Shown: piece after piece, positions 45,136 through 54,717 of the stretch
Position numbering within the stretch: the first letter of the stretch is position 1
Layout: each line of letters starts with the position of its first letter
NCBI GenBank assembly: GCA_001403775.1
Contig: CYUG01000013.1
Location: 63,300-127,299 of the forward strand
Source: Dermabacter indicis
GTDB taxonomy: Bacteria; Actinomycetota; Actinomycetes; Actinomycetales; Dermabacteraceae
Direction: 5' to 3'
Length of the DNA: 64,000 nt
Made by a program: the position numbers and the translations under genes
Notes under the pieces: generated by a model
The model's input: the letters and a program-made list of their open reading frames with translations, nothing else
What the model was told of the DNA's origin: nothing
Databases searched by the model: none

Positions 45136-48129
45136 ATGTCTGAACACCACAGCAACGTCGCTGTCGACAACTCGGCGATCGAGGGTCTTCACTCGTTTGT
45201 CCGTCGTCACGTTGGCACGACGAGCGACGCACAGAAGACCATGCTCGAGGCCCTCGGGCTCGACTCGCTCGGTGCGCTCCTCGAGAAGGCCGTGCCCGGC
45301 ACGATCCTTCTCGACGAGGGCTTGGATTCCCTGCTTCCCGATGGCGTGAGTGAAGCCGAGGCTCTCGACGAGCTACGGGCGCTCGCGAAGAAGAACACCG
45401 TGAAGCGTTCGCTCATTGGCCAAGGGTACTACGGTACGTACACGCCGTCGGTCATCCAGCGAAACATCCTCGAGAACCCCGCCTGGTACACGGCTTACAC
45501 GCCCTACCAGCCTGAGATCTCACAGGGCCGGCTCGAGGCGCTGCTCAACTACCAGACCATGATCGGGGACCTTACCGGCCTCGAAATCGCGAACTCGTCG
45601 ATGCTCGATGAGGCCACCGCCGCCGCGGAGGCCATGCTTCTTTCGCGTCGCGCGGCACGCGGCAACAAATCGAACGTGTTCCTCGTGGACGCGGACGTGC
45701 TGCCCACGACTCGCGCCGTGCTCGGCGGTCGCGCGGAGGCCGTCGGGATCGAGCTGAAGGACGTTGACTTCGCACAAGACGGCGCTCCCGAGGGCGAGTA
45801 CTTCGGTGCACTCGTGCAGTATCCGGGGGCGTCGGGCCGCGTGTGGGATCCGCGCGATGTTATCGCTGCAGTCAAGGCCAACAAGGCGAAGGCCGTCGTC
45901 GCCGCCGACCTTCTCGCACTCACGCTCCTGACCTCGCCGGGTGAACTTGGCGCCGATGTCGCGGTCGGCAACTCGCAGCGCTTCGGCGTTCCCCTCGGCT
46001 TCGGTGGCCCGCACGCGGGCTACATGGCCGTCACGAAGGGCCTCGAGCGCCAGATCCCCGGCCGACTCGTGGGCATCTCGCTCGATGCGGAAAGCAACCC
46101 CGCCTACCGCCTCGCGCTCCAGACCCGCGAGCAGCACATTCGCCGCGAGAAGGCGACGAGCAACATCTGCACGGCGCAGGTGCTCCTCGCGGTCATGGCA
46201 TCGATGTACGCCGTGTACCACGGCCCGGATGGCCTCAAGCAGATCGCGAGCGAGGTCGCGGGCCGCACCGCCTCGCTCGCCTCATGGCTGACATCCAGCG
46301 GCTTCCAGCTGAAGCACGAGACGTTCTTCGACACGATCGAAGTGAGCGTCAACGGCAAGGCCGAGGAGATCGCCAAGGCGTTCGATGAGCGCGGCATTCT
46401 CGTCGCCCAGCCGGATGCGGACACGATCCACGTGAGCCTTGATGAAACCGTGACACCTCGTGCGCTGCGCCAGATTGCCGAAATCTTCTCGCAGTTCTCT
46501 CCCTCGCACGCGGGCGATGTGGCGCTCGAGGAATGGACTGAGCCCGGCGAAACCTGGAGTGAGCTCGCGCGAACCTCGACCTACCTCGAGGCCCCCGTGT
46601 TCAATTCGTTCCGTTCCGAGACCGCGATGATGCGTTATCTGCGCCGTCTCGCGGACAAGGACTACGCGCTCGACCGCGGCATGATTCCGCTCGGCTCGTG
46701 CACGATGAAGCTCAACGCCGCGACCGAAATGGCCGCGGTCACCTGGCCGGAGTTCAACGCGATCCACCCCGCAGCTCCCGCGAGCGATGTCGAAGGTTAC
46801 GTTGAACTCATTACGCAGCTCGAGACCTGGCTCGCGGATGTCACGGGCTACGACACCGTCTCGCTTCAGCCGAACGCCGGCTCGCAGGGCGAGTATGCGG
46901 GCCTTCTCGCGATCCGTGCTTACCACGCGAGCCGCGGCGAGTCCGCGCGAACGGTATGCCTCGTGCCGAGTTCCGCGCACGGCACGAACGCCGCGTCTGC
47001 GGTGCTTGCGGGTCTTCGCGTCGTGGTCGTCGCGAGCGATGCCAACGGCAACGTGGATCTCGACGACCTCAAGCAGAAGATCAAGGATTACGCGGATGAA
47101 CTCGCGTGCATCATGATCACGTACCCGTCGACCCACGGCGTGTACGAATCCGAGGTCCGCACGATCACGCAGCTCGTGCACGATGCGGGCGGTCAGGTCT
47201 ACGTTGATGGCGCGAACCTCAACGCGCTCCTCGAAGTGGCGAAGCCAGGCGAATTCGGCGGCGACGTTTCGCACCTGAACCTGCACAAGACGTTCTGTAT
47301 TCCGCACGGTGGTGGCGGGCCAGGCGTCGGACCTGTTGCTGCCAAAGCCCACCTCGCACCGTTCCTGCCGGGCCACCCGGACATGCAGAACCCCGAGCAC
47401 CCCGTGATTGGTGGTGCGGACCGCACCCACGGTGGCGCACCCGTCTCGCAGGCGCCGTATGGCTCCCCGTCGATCCTCCCGATCCCGTGGACCTACATCC
47501 GCCTCATGGGCGCGAAGGGCCTGCGTCACGCGACCGCGTCGGCGGTGCTCGCCGCGAACTACATGGCGAAGAGGCTCAGCGAAAAATTCGAGATTCTCTA
47601 CCGCGGCGGAAACGGTCTCGTGGCCCACGAGTGCATCGTGGACCTGCGCCCCTTCACCGACCGCACGGGGATCACCGTCGACGATGTCGCGAAGCGCCTC
47701 ATCGACTACGGCTTCCACGCGCCGACCATGAGCTTCCCCGTTGCGGGCACGCTCATGATCGAGCCGACCGAGTCGGAGGACCTGTGGGAGATCGAGCGCT
47801 TCATTCTCGCGATGCACCGCATCGCCGATGAAGCCGAGAAGGTTGTGTCGGGCGAATGGCCGAAGGACGACAACCCACTCGTCAACGCCCCGCACACGTC
47901 GTACTCGGTGTCGCGTGAGGAATGGGATCACCCGTACTCACGCGATGAGGCCGTGTACCCGGGCGTGAATGCCGCGCGCGACGCGGGCTACGATCCACAG
48001 TTCCACATGACCCAGCAAATGCAATACCAGGCGAAGTACTGGCCGCCAGTGCGGCGCATCGATCAGGCATACGGCGACCGCAATCTCGTGTGCTCGTGCC
48101 AGCCGCTTGATGCCTACGACCAGGGTTAA
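45136..48129 (+). CDS. gcvP: Glycine dehydrogenase (decarboxylating), P protein
   Basis: The 997-residue protein is a full-length single-chain P protein, not the split GcvPA/PB form. The N-terminal half has [37 protein letters not shown]; the C-terminal half binds PLP at Lys718 in [21 protein letters not shown]. It decarboxylates glycine and loads the aminomethyl group on GcvH. GAGGAG lies 12 bases before the ATG. A strong terminator follows, closing the gcvTHP operon. Confidence 0.98.
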   Translation: MSEHHSNVAVDNSAIEGLHSFVRRHVGTTSDAQKTMLEALGLDSLGALLEKAVPGTILLDEGLDSLLPDGVSEAEALDELRALAKKNTVKRSLIGQGYYGTYTPSVIQRNILENPAWYTAYTPYQPEISQGRLEALLNYQTMIGDLTGLEIANSSMLDEATAAAEAMLLSRRAARGNKSNVFLVDADVLPTTRAVLGGRAEAVGIELKDVDFAQDGAPEGEYFGALVQYPGASGRVWDPRDVIAAVKANKAKAVVAADLLALTLLTSPGELGADVAVGNSQRFGVPLGFGGPHAGYMAVTKGLERQIPGRLVGISLDAESNPAYRLALQTREQHIRREKATSNICTAQVLLAVMASMYAVYHGPDGLKQIASEVAGRTASLASWLTSSGFQLKHETFFDTIEVSVNGKAEEIAKAFDERGILVAQPDADTIHVSLDETVTPRALRQIAEIFSQFSPSHAGDVALEEWTEPGETWSELARTSTYLEAPVFNSFRSETAMMRYLRRLADKDYALDRGMIPLGSCTMKLNAATEMAAVTWPEFNAIHPAAPASDVEGYVELITQLETWLADVTGYDTVSLQPNAGSQGEYAGLLAIRAYHASRGESARTVCLVPSSAHGTNAASAVLAGLRVVVVASDANGNVDLDDLKQKIKDYADELACIMITYPSTHGVYESEVRTITQLVHDAGGQVYVDGANLNALLEVAKPGEFGGDVSHLNLHKTFCIPHGGGGPGVGPVAAKAHLAPFLPGHPDMQNPEHPVIGGADRTHGGAPVSQAPYGSPSILPIPWTYIRLMGAKGLRHATASAVLAANYMAKRLSEKFEILYRGGNGLVAHECIVDLRPFTDRTGITVDDVAKRLIDYGFHAPTMSFPVAGTLMIEPTESEDLWEIERFILAMHRIADEAEKVVSGEWPKDDNPLVNAPHTSYSVSREEWDHPYSRDEAVYPGVNAARDAGYDPQFHMTQQMQYQAKYWPPVRRIDQAYGDRNLVCSCQPLDAYDQG

Positions 48130-48143
48130 GAGCGCGGAATGAG

Positions 48144-48176
48144 AGTGGGGCGTTCCTTCGGGAGCGCCCCACTTTT
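48144..48176 (+). terminator. Intrinsic terminator of the gcvTHP operon
   Basis: AGTGGGGCGTTCC, loop TTCG, then GGAGCGCCCCACT followed by TTTTGT. This is a long GC stem with a U-run 14 bases after the gcvP stop. Confidence 0.9.
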
Positions 48177-48239
48177 GTGTCCCGAGTCCACAACATGAAC
48201 GAACGTGAACGGAAGTTTGGTGGCAGGCCGGAACTCTCG

Positions 48240-48245
48240 TAGATT
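48240..48245 (+). promoter_or_regulatory. -10 element of a leaderless MetE-like gene
   Basis: TAGATT is followed after 7 bases by the ATG at 48253. TTTGGT, 18 bases upstream of the -10, is a weak -35 candidate. No ribosome site is present, so a leaderless transcript is likely. Confidence 0.45.
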
Positions 48246-48252
48246 TATGGCC

Positions 48253-49476
48253 ATGACAGAGATTCTCACCACACACGCGGGCTCGCTTCCGCGCACCAAG
48301 GAACTGATCGACGCGAACTACAACAGGGAACTCGAGGCCGACGGCTTCACCCCTAAGAAGTCGCCTGAGTTTGAGCGCGTTCTCGCGGACGCGGTCGATG
48401 ACGTCGTTGCTCGCCAGAAGGACATCGGTATTTCCGTGCCGGGCGATGGCGAATACGGCAAGGCGATGGGCTCGGCCATCAACTACGGCTCGTGGTGGTC
48501 GTACATTTACGACCGCACCGAGGGGCTTGAGCTCACGGGAACCGACTTCTTCAACGCCGAGCCGCATCGAAGCGAGCCGGGCAACATCGTGCTCACGAGC
48601 TTCGATGATCGCCGCGACCGCAGTCTCTTCCCCGGTGCCTACGCTGACCCGGTTACGGGTGTTCCCACGACTAACGACAAGCCGGAAACCTTCATCATCC
48701 CCGCGGCCACCGGCAAGGTAGCGTTCTCCGAGCTCGGCAAGGAGCTGTGCGCGAACGACATCACGAACTTCTCGCACGCACTTGAGAAGTCGGGCTATAA
48801 GCAGGGCTACCTCTCGACCCTTTCGCCGGGCTCGGGCGCGCGCATCCACGACGAGTACTACGGCGACCCGGACGCGTTCCTCGATGCGTGGGTTGACGTG
48901 ATGCGCCCCGAATACAAGGCCATCACCGATGCGGGCATCCAGATCCAGATCGATGACCCGTCGCTTGCCGAGAACTTTGACCAGATCAATCCCGAGCCAA
49001 GCGTTGAGGACTACCTCGCGTTCACGAAGAAACGCGTGGAGGCGATCAACCGCGCGATCGACGGTATCCCGCGCGAACTCGTGCGCCTGCACACGTGCTG
49101 GGGTTCGTGGCACGGACCACACGTCACGGACTTCGAGTTCAAGTACCTCGCGGAGCTCATGCTCGAGGTCAACGCAAAGTACTACTCGTTCGAGGCGGCG
49201 AACGTGCGCCACGAGCACGAGTGGGTCGTGTGGAAGGACGTCACGCTCCCCGAGGATTGCGTGATCGTGCCCGGTATCGTGTCGCACTCGACGAACGTCG
49301 TGGAGCACCCGGAGCTTGTCGCGCAGCGCATCGAGCGATTCGCCGACATCGTGGGTCCCGAGCGTGTGATCGCCTCGACCGACTGTGGTCTCGGCGGCCG
49401 AATCCACCCGGAGATCGCTTGGGCGAAGCTCGAGTCGCTCGTGGAGGGCGCGGGTATTGCTTCGGCGAAGTACTGA
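48253..49476 (+). CDS. MetE C-terminal-domain-like methyltransferase (cobalamin-independent type)
   Basis: The 407-residue protein starts MTEILTTHAGSLPRTKEL. It is a stand-alone homologue of the catalytic barrel of cobalamin-independent methionine synthase, like YxjG/YxjH. Zinc-site residues are seen in LHTCWGSWHGPH, FEAANVRHEHEW and ASTDCGLGGR. Such proteins transfer methyl groups from a folate or other donor to homocysteine or a thiol, or belong to the epoxyalkane:coenzyme M transferase branch. Placement right after gcvTHP hints at one-carbon metabolism, but a terminator and its own promoter separate them. An ATG two codons earlier is an alternative start. Confidence 0.82.
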   Translation: MTEILTTHAGSLPRTKELIDANYNRELEADGFTPKKSPEFERVLADAVDDVVARQKDIGISVPGDGEYGKAMGSAINYGSWWSYIYDRTEGLELTGTDFFNAEPHRSEPGNIVLTSFDDRRDRSLFPGAYADPVTGVPTTNDKPETFIIPAATGKVAFSELGKELCANDITNFSHALEKSGYKQGYLSTLSPGSGARIHDEYYGDPDAFLDAWVDVMRPEYKAITDAGIQIQIDDPSLAENFDQINPEPSVEDYLAFTKKRVEAINRAIDGIPRELVRLHTCWGSWHGPHVTDFEFKYLAELMLEVNAKYYSFEAANVRHEHEWVVWKDVTLPEDCVIVPGIVSHSTNVVEHPELVAQRIERFADIVGPERVIASTDCGLGGRIHPEIAWAKLESLVEGAGIASAKY

Positions 49477-49505
49477 GGTCAAGAGCGAGAAATCGCGAAA
49501 TATCC

Positions 49506-49535
49506 GGGGGCGTGACGCGTAGCGTTCACGCCCCC
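49506..49535 (+). terminator. Hairpin after the MetE-like gene
   Basis: GGGGGCGTGA and TCACGCCCCC form a perfect 10-bp stem with a 10-base loop, 30 bases after the stop. No clear U-run. Confidence 0.7.
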
Positions 49536-49587
49536 GTTACGTGTGGGACACGTGTCTTTCCCACGGCCGTTGCTCCGGCGGGGCACA

Positions 49588-50736
49588 ATGGCAATCGTGA
49601 AAATCCTGGTTGTTGCCGAATCGTTCCTTCCGCACATGAATGGCGTCACCAACTCTGTGCTTCGGGTTGTCGAGTGCTTTGCGCGCTCCGGCCATGAGGT
49701 GAGGATCGTCGCCCCCGGCGCCCCCGGCATCCCGAACGAGCTGGCGTTCGGCGCGGCGCGCGTGCCGATCATCCCCGTTCTGTCCTTGCCCATGGTGGGC
49801 TACGGCCAGGTGCGCATGAGCGCGACCACGAACTACCGCATTCGCTCGATCATCGACGACTTCCACCCTGACGTCGTGCATCTCGCGTGCCCGGCGCTTC
49901 TTGGCAACGCAGCTTCGAAGGCCGCCGTGAAGCGAGGCATCCCCACGGTTGCGATTTACCAGACCGACCTTCCTGGCTACACCCGCAAATACGGTGCGCC
50001 AGTTCTTGAGGAAGCGATGTGGATGTTCCTTCGCGATATCCACAACCGCTGCGAGGTCAACCTCGCGCCTTCTTCGAGCACGCGCAACCAGATCGTCGAG
50101 CACGGCATTGAACGCGTGCAAATCTGGCGACGTGGGGTGGATACCTCGCAGTTCTCGCCCACGCGCCGCAATGAAAATCTCCGCAAGCGCCTCGCCCCGA
50201 ACGGCGAGAAGCTCGTCGTGTACGTTGGCCGCCTTGCCGCCGAAAAGCAGGTCGATGACCTTGCGGTTCTCGAGTCAATGCCGAATGTGCGTCTCGTGAT
50301 CGTGGGGGAGGGGCCGCTCGAAGCGCAACTTCGTTCCGCTATGCCAAGCGCGTACTTCGCGGGCTTCAAGAAAGGCGCCGAACTCGCGGAGATCGTCGCC
50401 TCGTGCGACCTGTTCGTGCACACGGGTGAGCTCGAGACGTTCTGCCAGACGATCCAGGAAGCCATGGCTTCCGGGCTTCCCGCGATCGCGCCCCGCTCGG
50501 GCGGCCCGATCGACCTCATCGACCATTCGCGCACGGGCTGGCTTTACACGCCCGGCAAGCTCGAGGAGCTTCGCGCGTACGTCGAGGATCTCCTTGGCGA
50601 CGACACGAAGCGCGAGCACTTCGCCGTGGCCGCACAGGAGTCGGTGCGCCAGCGCACGTGGCCCGTGCTCGCTGAGCAGCTGCTCGGCTTTTATCGTGAG
50701 GCCGCGCGTCTTCACGAGGCAGCGCACGCTGCCTGA
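49588..50736 (+). CDS. GT4-family mannosyltransferase-like protein (MgtA/PimB type)
   Basis: The 382-residue GT-B enzyme opens VKILVVAESFLPHMNGVTNSVLRVVECFARSGHEV and has VAIYQTDLPGYTRKYGAPVLEEAMW, VWRRGVD-like sugar-binding IWRRGVDTSQFSP, LVVYVGRLAAEKQVDDLAVL and GELETFCQTIQEAMASGLPAIAPRSGGPIDLI (EX7E motif). These are hallmarks of actinobacterial GDP-mannose-dependent alpha-mannosyltransferases (MgtA) acting on glycolipids. A GTG three codons later is an alternative start. It is a single gene, converging on an amidotransferase gene. Confidence 0.85.
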   Translation: MAIVKILVVAESFLPHMNGVTNSVLRVVECFARSGHEVRIVAPGAPGIPNELAFGAARVPIIPVLSLPMVGYGQVRMSATTNYRIRSIIDDFHPDVVHLACPALLGNAASKAAVKRGIPTVAIYQTDLPGYTRKYGAPVLEEAMWMFLRDIHNRCEVNLAPSSSTRNQIVEHGIERVQIWRRGVDTSQFSPTRRNENLRKRLAPNGEKLVVYVGRLAAEKQVDDLAVLESMPNVRLVIVGEGPLEAQLRSAMPSAYFAGFKKGAELAEIVASCDLFVHTGELETFCQTIQEAMASGLPAIAPRSGGPIDLIDHSRTGWLYTPGKLEELRAYVEDLLGDDTKREHFAVAAQESVRQRTWPVLAEQLLGFYREAARLHEAAHAA

Positions 50737-50755
50737 CCCTCACCCCGCATGAGGG
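50737..50755. terminator. Small hairpin between convergent genes
   Basis: CCCTCA-CCCCGCA-TGAGGG directly follows the mannosyltransferase stop. Position suggests a terminator; the stem is only 6 bp. Confidence 0.35.
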
Positions 50756-50813
50756 CGGAGGTAGCGGCGTGAGTTTCGCCGAAAAGCGCCTTCGCTCGGT
50801 ATTTTCTCCACCC

Positions 50814-51590
50814 TCAGGTGTGGGGAGCGCAGGCGACAACGTCCACAAAAGCCTCGAGTAGTCGCAGGGCGGCGTCGGAACCGTTGCCCGAACCACGCCA
50901 CCGCTCGATCTCGCGCGCGAATGATCCGGATTCCCGATCGCGTGGCGTTAGTGCGCTCGTGGTGGCCCACCTTGTCGCAATCGCGGGTGTGATCTCGGGG
51001 TGGAACTGCACGCCCCACGCGGCTTCGCCCACACGAAAGGCTTCGAGTCGGCCGTCCGAGTCGAGAGCGAGGGGAGTGATCGGGGCACCGGTCGAGCTTG
51101 CAGCCGGAAGCGCCGAGACCTCGTCCTGGTGCCATTGGAAGGCACGGAACGCCTCGTTCGGGGAGCGGAGCCCGGCGCGGGCAAAGAGCGGGTCGCGTGC
51201 GGCAGCTGGCTCCGGCACCACTTCGCACAGTCCGACGGCAGGCTTGGGCCTCCGCGTGATCTTTCCGCCAAGCGCGGCTCCGAGTAGTTCTTCGCCGAGG
51301 CAAATCCCGAAGAGAGGGAACCCGCTCTCGACGGCGTCGAGGCACAGTGCGCGACACGGCGAGAGCCAGTCGTAGCGCTCATCCTGGAGGGGGCCGGGAC
51401 CACCGCCGAGAATGACGAGGCCTCGCGAGTTCGCTTCGATGCTCTCGAGTGAGGGGAGCTTTTCGCCCCTGTACGGCCGCACGAGCGTGAGCGCGAGACC
51501 CACCCTGTCAGCGAGGCCCTCGAGCATGCCTGGTGGGCAATCATCTTCGTGCTGAATGACCGTGAGCGATGCGCGCGCGTTTTTCACCAT
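50814..51590 (-). CDS. Class I glutamine amidotransferase-like protein
   Basis: The 258-residue protein has the triad elements: nucleophile elbow FGICLGEELLGAALGG (Cys), and His/Glu in GVQFHPEITPAIATRW, with LVILGGGPGPLQDERYDWL forming the oxyanion region. Relatives are annotated as GMP synthase-like amidotransferases of unknown acceptor, or gamma-glutamyl hydrolases. MVKNARA is chosen because a TATAAC box lies just before it (leaderless start). The C-terminal 60 residues (REIERWRGSGNGSDAALRLLEAF) are outside the core. No partner synthase is adjacent. Confidence 0.82.
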   Translation of the reverse strand: MVKNARASLTVIQHEDDCPPGMLEGLADRVGLALTLVRPYRGEKLPSLESIEANSRGLVILGGGPGPLQDERYDWLSPCRALCLDAVESGFPLFGICLGEELLGAALGGKITRRPKPAVGLCEVVPEPAAARDPLFARAGLRSPNEAFRAFQWHQDEVSALPAASSTGAPITPLALDSDGRLEAFRVGEAAWGVQFHPEITPAIATRWATTSALTPRDRESGSFAREIERWRGSGNGSDAALRLLEAFVDVVACAPHT

Positions 51591-51596
51591 GCCCCC

Positions 51597-51602
51597 GTTA
51601 TA
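51597..51602 (-). promoter_or_regulatory. -10 element of the leaderless amidotransferase gene
   Basis: TATAAC on the minus strand is followed by GGGGGC and then the ATG, so transcription should start at the A of the start codon. No -35 box recognised. Confidence 0.55.
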
Positions 51603-51717
51603 CAGGAGACAATCGCCAGGGGATGCACTTGGAGGACTTTCGGCCATCGTTTAGACTGGCAACGCGGCGGCTAATCTTTGTTGCCGCCATCCCAACCAGA
51701 ACAGCATGGAGAAAAGC

Positions 51718-51942
51718 GTGACCCAGCACAACGACGCCGCGGCAAGCAACGAAACCTCGCAGGGCAACAACCTCGCCTTCTCGATCATCGTCACCGCGCT
51801 CGTCTTCCTCCTTTTCGCTGGCGGCCTCTACGTCATGAGCCTCTACACGCTCGCACCGATCTGGTTCGTCGTGGGACTTGCCATGTCGATCGTCGCGCTC
51901 TTCATTGCGTTTGACATCATTCCGCGCTTTTTCACGAAGTAA
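51718..51942 (+). CDS. Small two-helix membrane protein, function unknown
   Basis: This 74-residue protein starts at a GTG that has GGAG 10 bases upstream; the ATG four codons earlier overlaps that ribosome site and is rejected. A polar N-terminus (TQHNDAAASNETSQGN) precedes two transmembrane helices (about residues 18-40 and 46-66) and the end DIIPRFFTK. I do not recognise the family. The hairpin after it also serves the convergent deoD gene. Confidence 0.7.
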   Translation: MTQHNDAAASNETSQGNNLAFSIIVTALVFLLFAGGLYVMSLYTLAPIWFVVGLAMSIVALFIAFDIIPRFFTK

Positions 51943-51957
51943 TATCGCTCGCGTAAA

Positions 51958-51993
51958 GCGAAAGGCCTCGGCGCAGGTGCCGAGGCCTTTCGC
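51958..51993. terminator. Bidirectional terminator between the small membrane gene and deoD
   Basis: GCGAAAGGCCTCGGC and GCCGAGGCCTTTCGC form a perfect 15-bp stem around GCAGGT, with A/T-rich arm ends (AAA/TTT) that work in both directions. Confidence 0.88.
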
Positions 51994-52010
51994 ATGCAAG
52001 GAAAAAGTCG

Positions 52011-52733
52011 CTACTGCGCGCGCTTCTTGTCGAAGGCAACGACAGCCTCGAGAGCCATGACGATCATCGAATCGAAGGTCTCCTGACGCTCCTGGGCGCT
52101 CGTCTCTTCACCGGTGAGAATGTGATCGGAGATCGTGCACACGGAAAGGGCCTTGCGACCGAACTGCGCGGCAAGCGTGTAGAGGGCCGCGGTTTCCATT
52201 TCGACACCGAGCACACCGTAGTCTGCGAGGGTTTCCGTGATCGGCTTCGGATTGTAGAACTGATCTGCCGAGAACAGCCCACCCACGCGGTAGGGGAGGT
52301 TCTTCTCTTCGGCGGCTTCGACCATGAGGCGCATGAGTTCGAAGTCGGCGGCGGGGGCGTACGTGACATCGCCGAAGCGTGCACGGTTCATCGACGAGTC
52401 GGTGCTCGCAACGTTCGCGATCACGACGTCGCGCACCTTGACGTCGGGCGCCATGCCGCCCGCGGTACCTACACGGATGATGGCCTGAACGTTGTAGTCG
52501 TTCATGAGTTCGTGCGCGTAGATCGCCATCGAGGGCTGCCCCATGCCTGAGCCCTGAACGCTCACGCGCACACCCTTGTAAGTGCCGGTGTAGCCGAGCA
52601 TGCCGCGAACCTCGTTGTAGAGTTCCGGGTCCTCGAGGAACGTTTCCGCGATCCACCTCGCGCGATACGGATCGCCGGGGAACAGAACGTAAGGTGCGAT
52701 GGCGCCTTCGGGAGCATTAATATGAGTAGACAT
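52011..52733 (-). CDS. deoD: Purine nucleoside phosphorylase DeoD
   Basis: The 240-residue enzyme phosphorolyses purine (deoxy)nucleosides to base and (deoxy)ribose 1-phosphate. Trimeric/hexameric PNP-I motifs are clear: [73 protein letters not shown] with the purine-binding Glu-Met-Glu and catalytic Asp. The gene has a possible leaderless start (TAGGCT six bases before the ATG). Divergent from an MFS gene. Confidence 0.96.
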   Translation of the reverse strand: MSTHINAPEGAIAPYVLFPGDPYRARWIAETFLEDPELYNEVRGMLGYTGTYKGVRVSVQGSGMGQPSMAIYAHELMNDYNVQAIIRVGTAGGMAPDVKVRDVVIANVASTDSSMNRARFGDVTYAPAADFELMRLMVEAAEEKNLPYRVGGLFSADQFYNPKPITETLADYGVLGVEMETAALYTLAAQFGRKALSVCTISDHILTGEETSAQERQETFDSMIVMALEAVVAFDKKRAQ

Positions 52734-52739
52734 GCCTTT

Positions 52740-52745
52740 AGCCTA
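52740..52745 (-). promoter_or_regulatory. Candidate -10 for leaderless deoD
   Basis: TAGGCT, then AAAGGC, then ATG on the minus strand. AAAGG could also act as a close ribosome site, so the leaderless reading is tentative. Confidence 0.35.
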
Positions 52746-52762
52746 CGGCGTTTGGAGATGGG

Positions 52763-54088
52763 ATGCCCGAGACATACGTGATCGATCGCGAGGCGGTTCG
52801 CGCGCGATGGGCGGTGTCGCTCGTTTTTCTTCTCAACGGTGTGAGCTTCTGCGCGATTCTTCCGCGCTATCCCGAGATCGTGCGTCAGCTCGGTATCAGT
52901 AATACCGAGCTCGGTCTTGCCGTGGGACTCGGACCCCTTGGCGGCCTCGCGTTTGGCTTGCTTGCCGCGCCGATCATGAAGAAGATCGGTTCGGGAAAAA
53001 CCGCGGTCGTTTTCCAGATCCTCGCCTCGAGCGCGCATCTGCTGATCTACCTCTCACCGAGCTGGGGTGTTCTCGCCCTTGGCTTCGTGCTCGCGATGAG
53101 CTTCGATGCCATTACGGATATCGCACAAAACGCCCATGGCATGCGGGTCGAGCGCCGCTACCGCCGCTCGATCATCAACAGCTTCCACGGATTTTGGTCC
53201 CTCGGCGCCGTGCTCGGTGGCGTGATCGGCTCCATCTGTGCCCAGTTTGCTGTTCCGCTCGCCTGGCAGGGATGGGGCGGTCTCCTTCTTTTCGGTGCCA
53301 TCGCCATCGCGAACTTCCCGTTCCTTCTCAAAGGATCCGACGCCACTGAGCGGATCAAAGAAGTTTCAGCGCCCAGTGCCTCTTCCGCCAATGAAGCCCC
53401 GGCTGATCTCATGGGTGAGACCAGCGGGGACCCCCTCCTTGAAAGCACCCCTGCACAACGCGGAAAGCTCGGGGCCCTCGCACTTCTCGGGGCGCTCGGT
53501 ATGGTGCTCGTGTTCGCGGGATCGACCGAGGATGCCGGCAGCACGTGGGGCGCGCTCTTTATGACGCATACGTTTGATGCCACGCCGTTCGTGGCTGGCC
53601 TCGCCTTCGTGGCTCTGCAGGGCGCTCAGATGGTTGGCCGATTTGTCGGCGACCCGATTGTGGATGCGTGGGGCGACCGCACAACCGCACGCGTAGGTGC
53701 GGTGATCTCCTTCGTGGGCATGACGTTCATGCTTGTGTGGCCGAACGCCGTGACCGCCGTCATCGGCTTCGCCGCTGCGGGCTGGGGCGTGGCGACGCTC
53801 TTCCCGGCGGTATTTCGCGCGGGCGACAATGTTGAAGAACTCGGCCACGGGGTCGGTATCACCGCTGTTGGCTGGTTTGCTCGACTGGGCTTCCTTGCCG
53901 CCCCGCCAATCGTGGGCTGGCTCGCCGACCTCTTTACGTTGCGCTACGCCCTCGCGCTCGTTCCGCTCTATGCGGTGGGAATCCTCCTTTTCTCGGGAGC
54001 GCTCGAAGACACCACGAAGGCCGACAAGCAGGAGAGCCCTGCGCACGAGATGGGGACCGGGCAAGCGTCGGACCCCTCCCGCCCCTAG
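52763..54088 (+). CDS. MFS transporter (YbjJ/sugar-permease-like)
   Basis: The 441-residue protein has twelve helices, starting SLVFLLNGVSFCAILPRYPEIVRQLGISNTELGLA, the layout of the YbjJ-like MFS branch. A central cytoplasmic loop of about 60 residues (SDATERIKEVSAPSASS onward) separates the halves. The last codons encode GTGQASDPSRP through an exact repeat copy, a tail with no counterpart in the core fold. Substrate unknown. GGAG precedes the ATG. Its stop overlaps the end of the convergent tsaC-like gene. Confidence 0.85.
   Translation: MPETYVIDREAVRARWAVSLVFLLNGVSFCAILPRYPEIVRQLGISNTELGLAVGLGPLGGLAFGLLAAPIMKKIGSGKTAVVFQILASSAHLLIYLSPSWGVLALGFVLAMSFDAITDIAQNAHGMRVERRYRRSIINSFHGFWSLGAVLGGVIGSICAQFAVPLAWQGWGGLLLFGAIAIANFPFLLKGSDATERIKEVSAPSASSANEAPADLMGETSGDPLLESTPAQRGKLGALALLGALGMVLVFAGSTEDAGSTWGALFMTHTFDATPFVAGLAFVALQGAQMVGRFVGDPIVDAWGDRTTARVGAVISFVGMTFMLVWPNAVTAVIGFAAAGWGVATLFPAVFRAGDNVEELGHGVGITAVGWFARLGFLAAPPIVGWLADLFTLRYALALVPLYAVGILLFSGALEDTTKADKQESPAHEMGTGQASDPSRP
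54061..54072 (+). repeat. Exact GCAAGCGTCGGA copy
   Basis: Encodes the last residues of the MFS transporter. GGGGACCG before and CGGACCCC within it can pair with one A-A mismatch, around loop GGCAAGCGT. Confidence 0.8.
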
Positions 54089-54705
54089 GCGAACTCGGCC
54101 GTAGCGTCCGCGCCCTCGCGAAGGACGCGCGGAACATCGTCAGTGAGATCGATGATGCTCGTGGGCTCCGTACCCGTGACCTCGCCGTCGATAATCGCGG
54201 GGATGAGGTGCCCGATGCGATTTTCGACGATCCACGACTCCGTGAGAACTTCGCTCTCACCGGGCATGATGAGGCTCGAACTCATGAGCGGCTCCCCGAG
54301 CGCGTCCACGATCGCGCGCGCAACCGCATGATCGGGAATGCGCGCACCGATCGTGTGTTTTTTCGGGTGGAGCATGCGGCGCGGGAGTTCCTTCGTGGCG
54401 GGCATGATGAACGTGTAGGGGCCGGGCGTGTGCGCCTTGAGGAGGCGGTAGTTCGGGTTCGAGATCCGCACGTACGTTCCGAGCTGCGCAAACTCACTGC
54501 ACATCACTGTGAAGTGGTGGTCCTTACCGGTGTGGCGGATCATGCGAATCTGCTCGAGGGCCTCGTGCGCGCCAAGGCAACACCCGAGTGCGTACCCCGA
54601 ATCGGTGGGGTAGGCCAAAAGCTCCCCGTTTTTGAGCCGCTCGACGATGTGGTCGAGCAAACGCTGTTGCGGAGTGACGGAGTGAAGGGGGATGAGGCGT
54701 GCCAT
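54085..54705 (-). CDS. YrdC/Sua5-domain protein (YciO/TsaC-like)
   Basis: The 206-residue protein has the YrdC fold: LAYPTDSGYALGCCLGAHEALEQIRMIRHTGKDHHFTVM, HTPGPYTFIMPATKELPRRML, IGARIPDHAVARAIV and EPLMSSSLIMPGESEVL. These are nearer to YciO than to TsaC, whose product, threonylcarbamoyl-AMP, leads to t6A in tRNA. Whether this protein does that reaction is uncertain. TAGAGT followed by GGGGGC and ATG suggests its own leaderless promoter inside the end of the upstream gene. Confidence 0.87.
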   Translation of the reverse strand: MARLIPLHSVTPQQRLLDHIVERLKNGELLAYPTDSGYALGCCLGAHEALEQIRMIRHTGKDHHFTVMCSEFAQLGTYVRISNPNYRLLKAHTPGPYTFIMPATKELPRRMLHPKKHTIGARIPDHAVARAIVDALGEPLMSSSLIMPGESEVLTESWIVENRIGHLIPAIIDGEVTGTEPTSIIDLTDDVPRVLREGADATAEFA

Positions 54706-54711
54706 GCCCCC

Positions 54712-54717
54712 ACTCTA
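54712..54717 (-). promoter_or_regulatory. -10 element of the leaderless YrdC-domain gene
   Basis: TAGAGT, then GGGGGC, then ATG: the same arrangement as before the amidotransferase gene at 51597. It overlaps the stop codon of the upstream gene. Confidence 0.45.

Noticed and set aside
47316-47331. GGCGTCGGACCTG in gcvP as a further repeat copy
   Set aside because: It encodes the conserved PLP-region [10 protein letters not shown] of GcvP, so the sequence is explained by protein constraint.
46282-49482. Two long minus-strand frames (549 and 514 codons) opposite gcvP and the MetE-like gene
   Set aside because: Both are mirror frames of well-conserved enzymes with low-complexity, His/Arg/Val-rich products.
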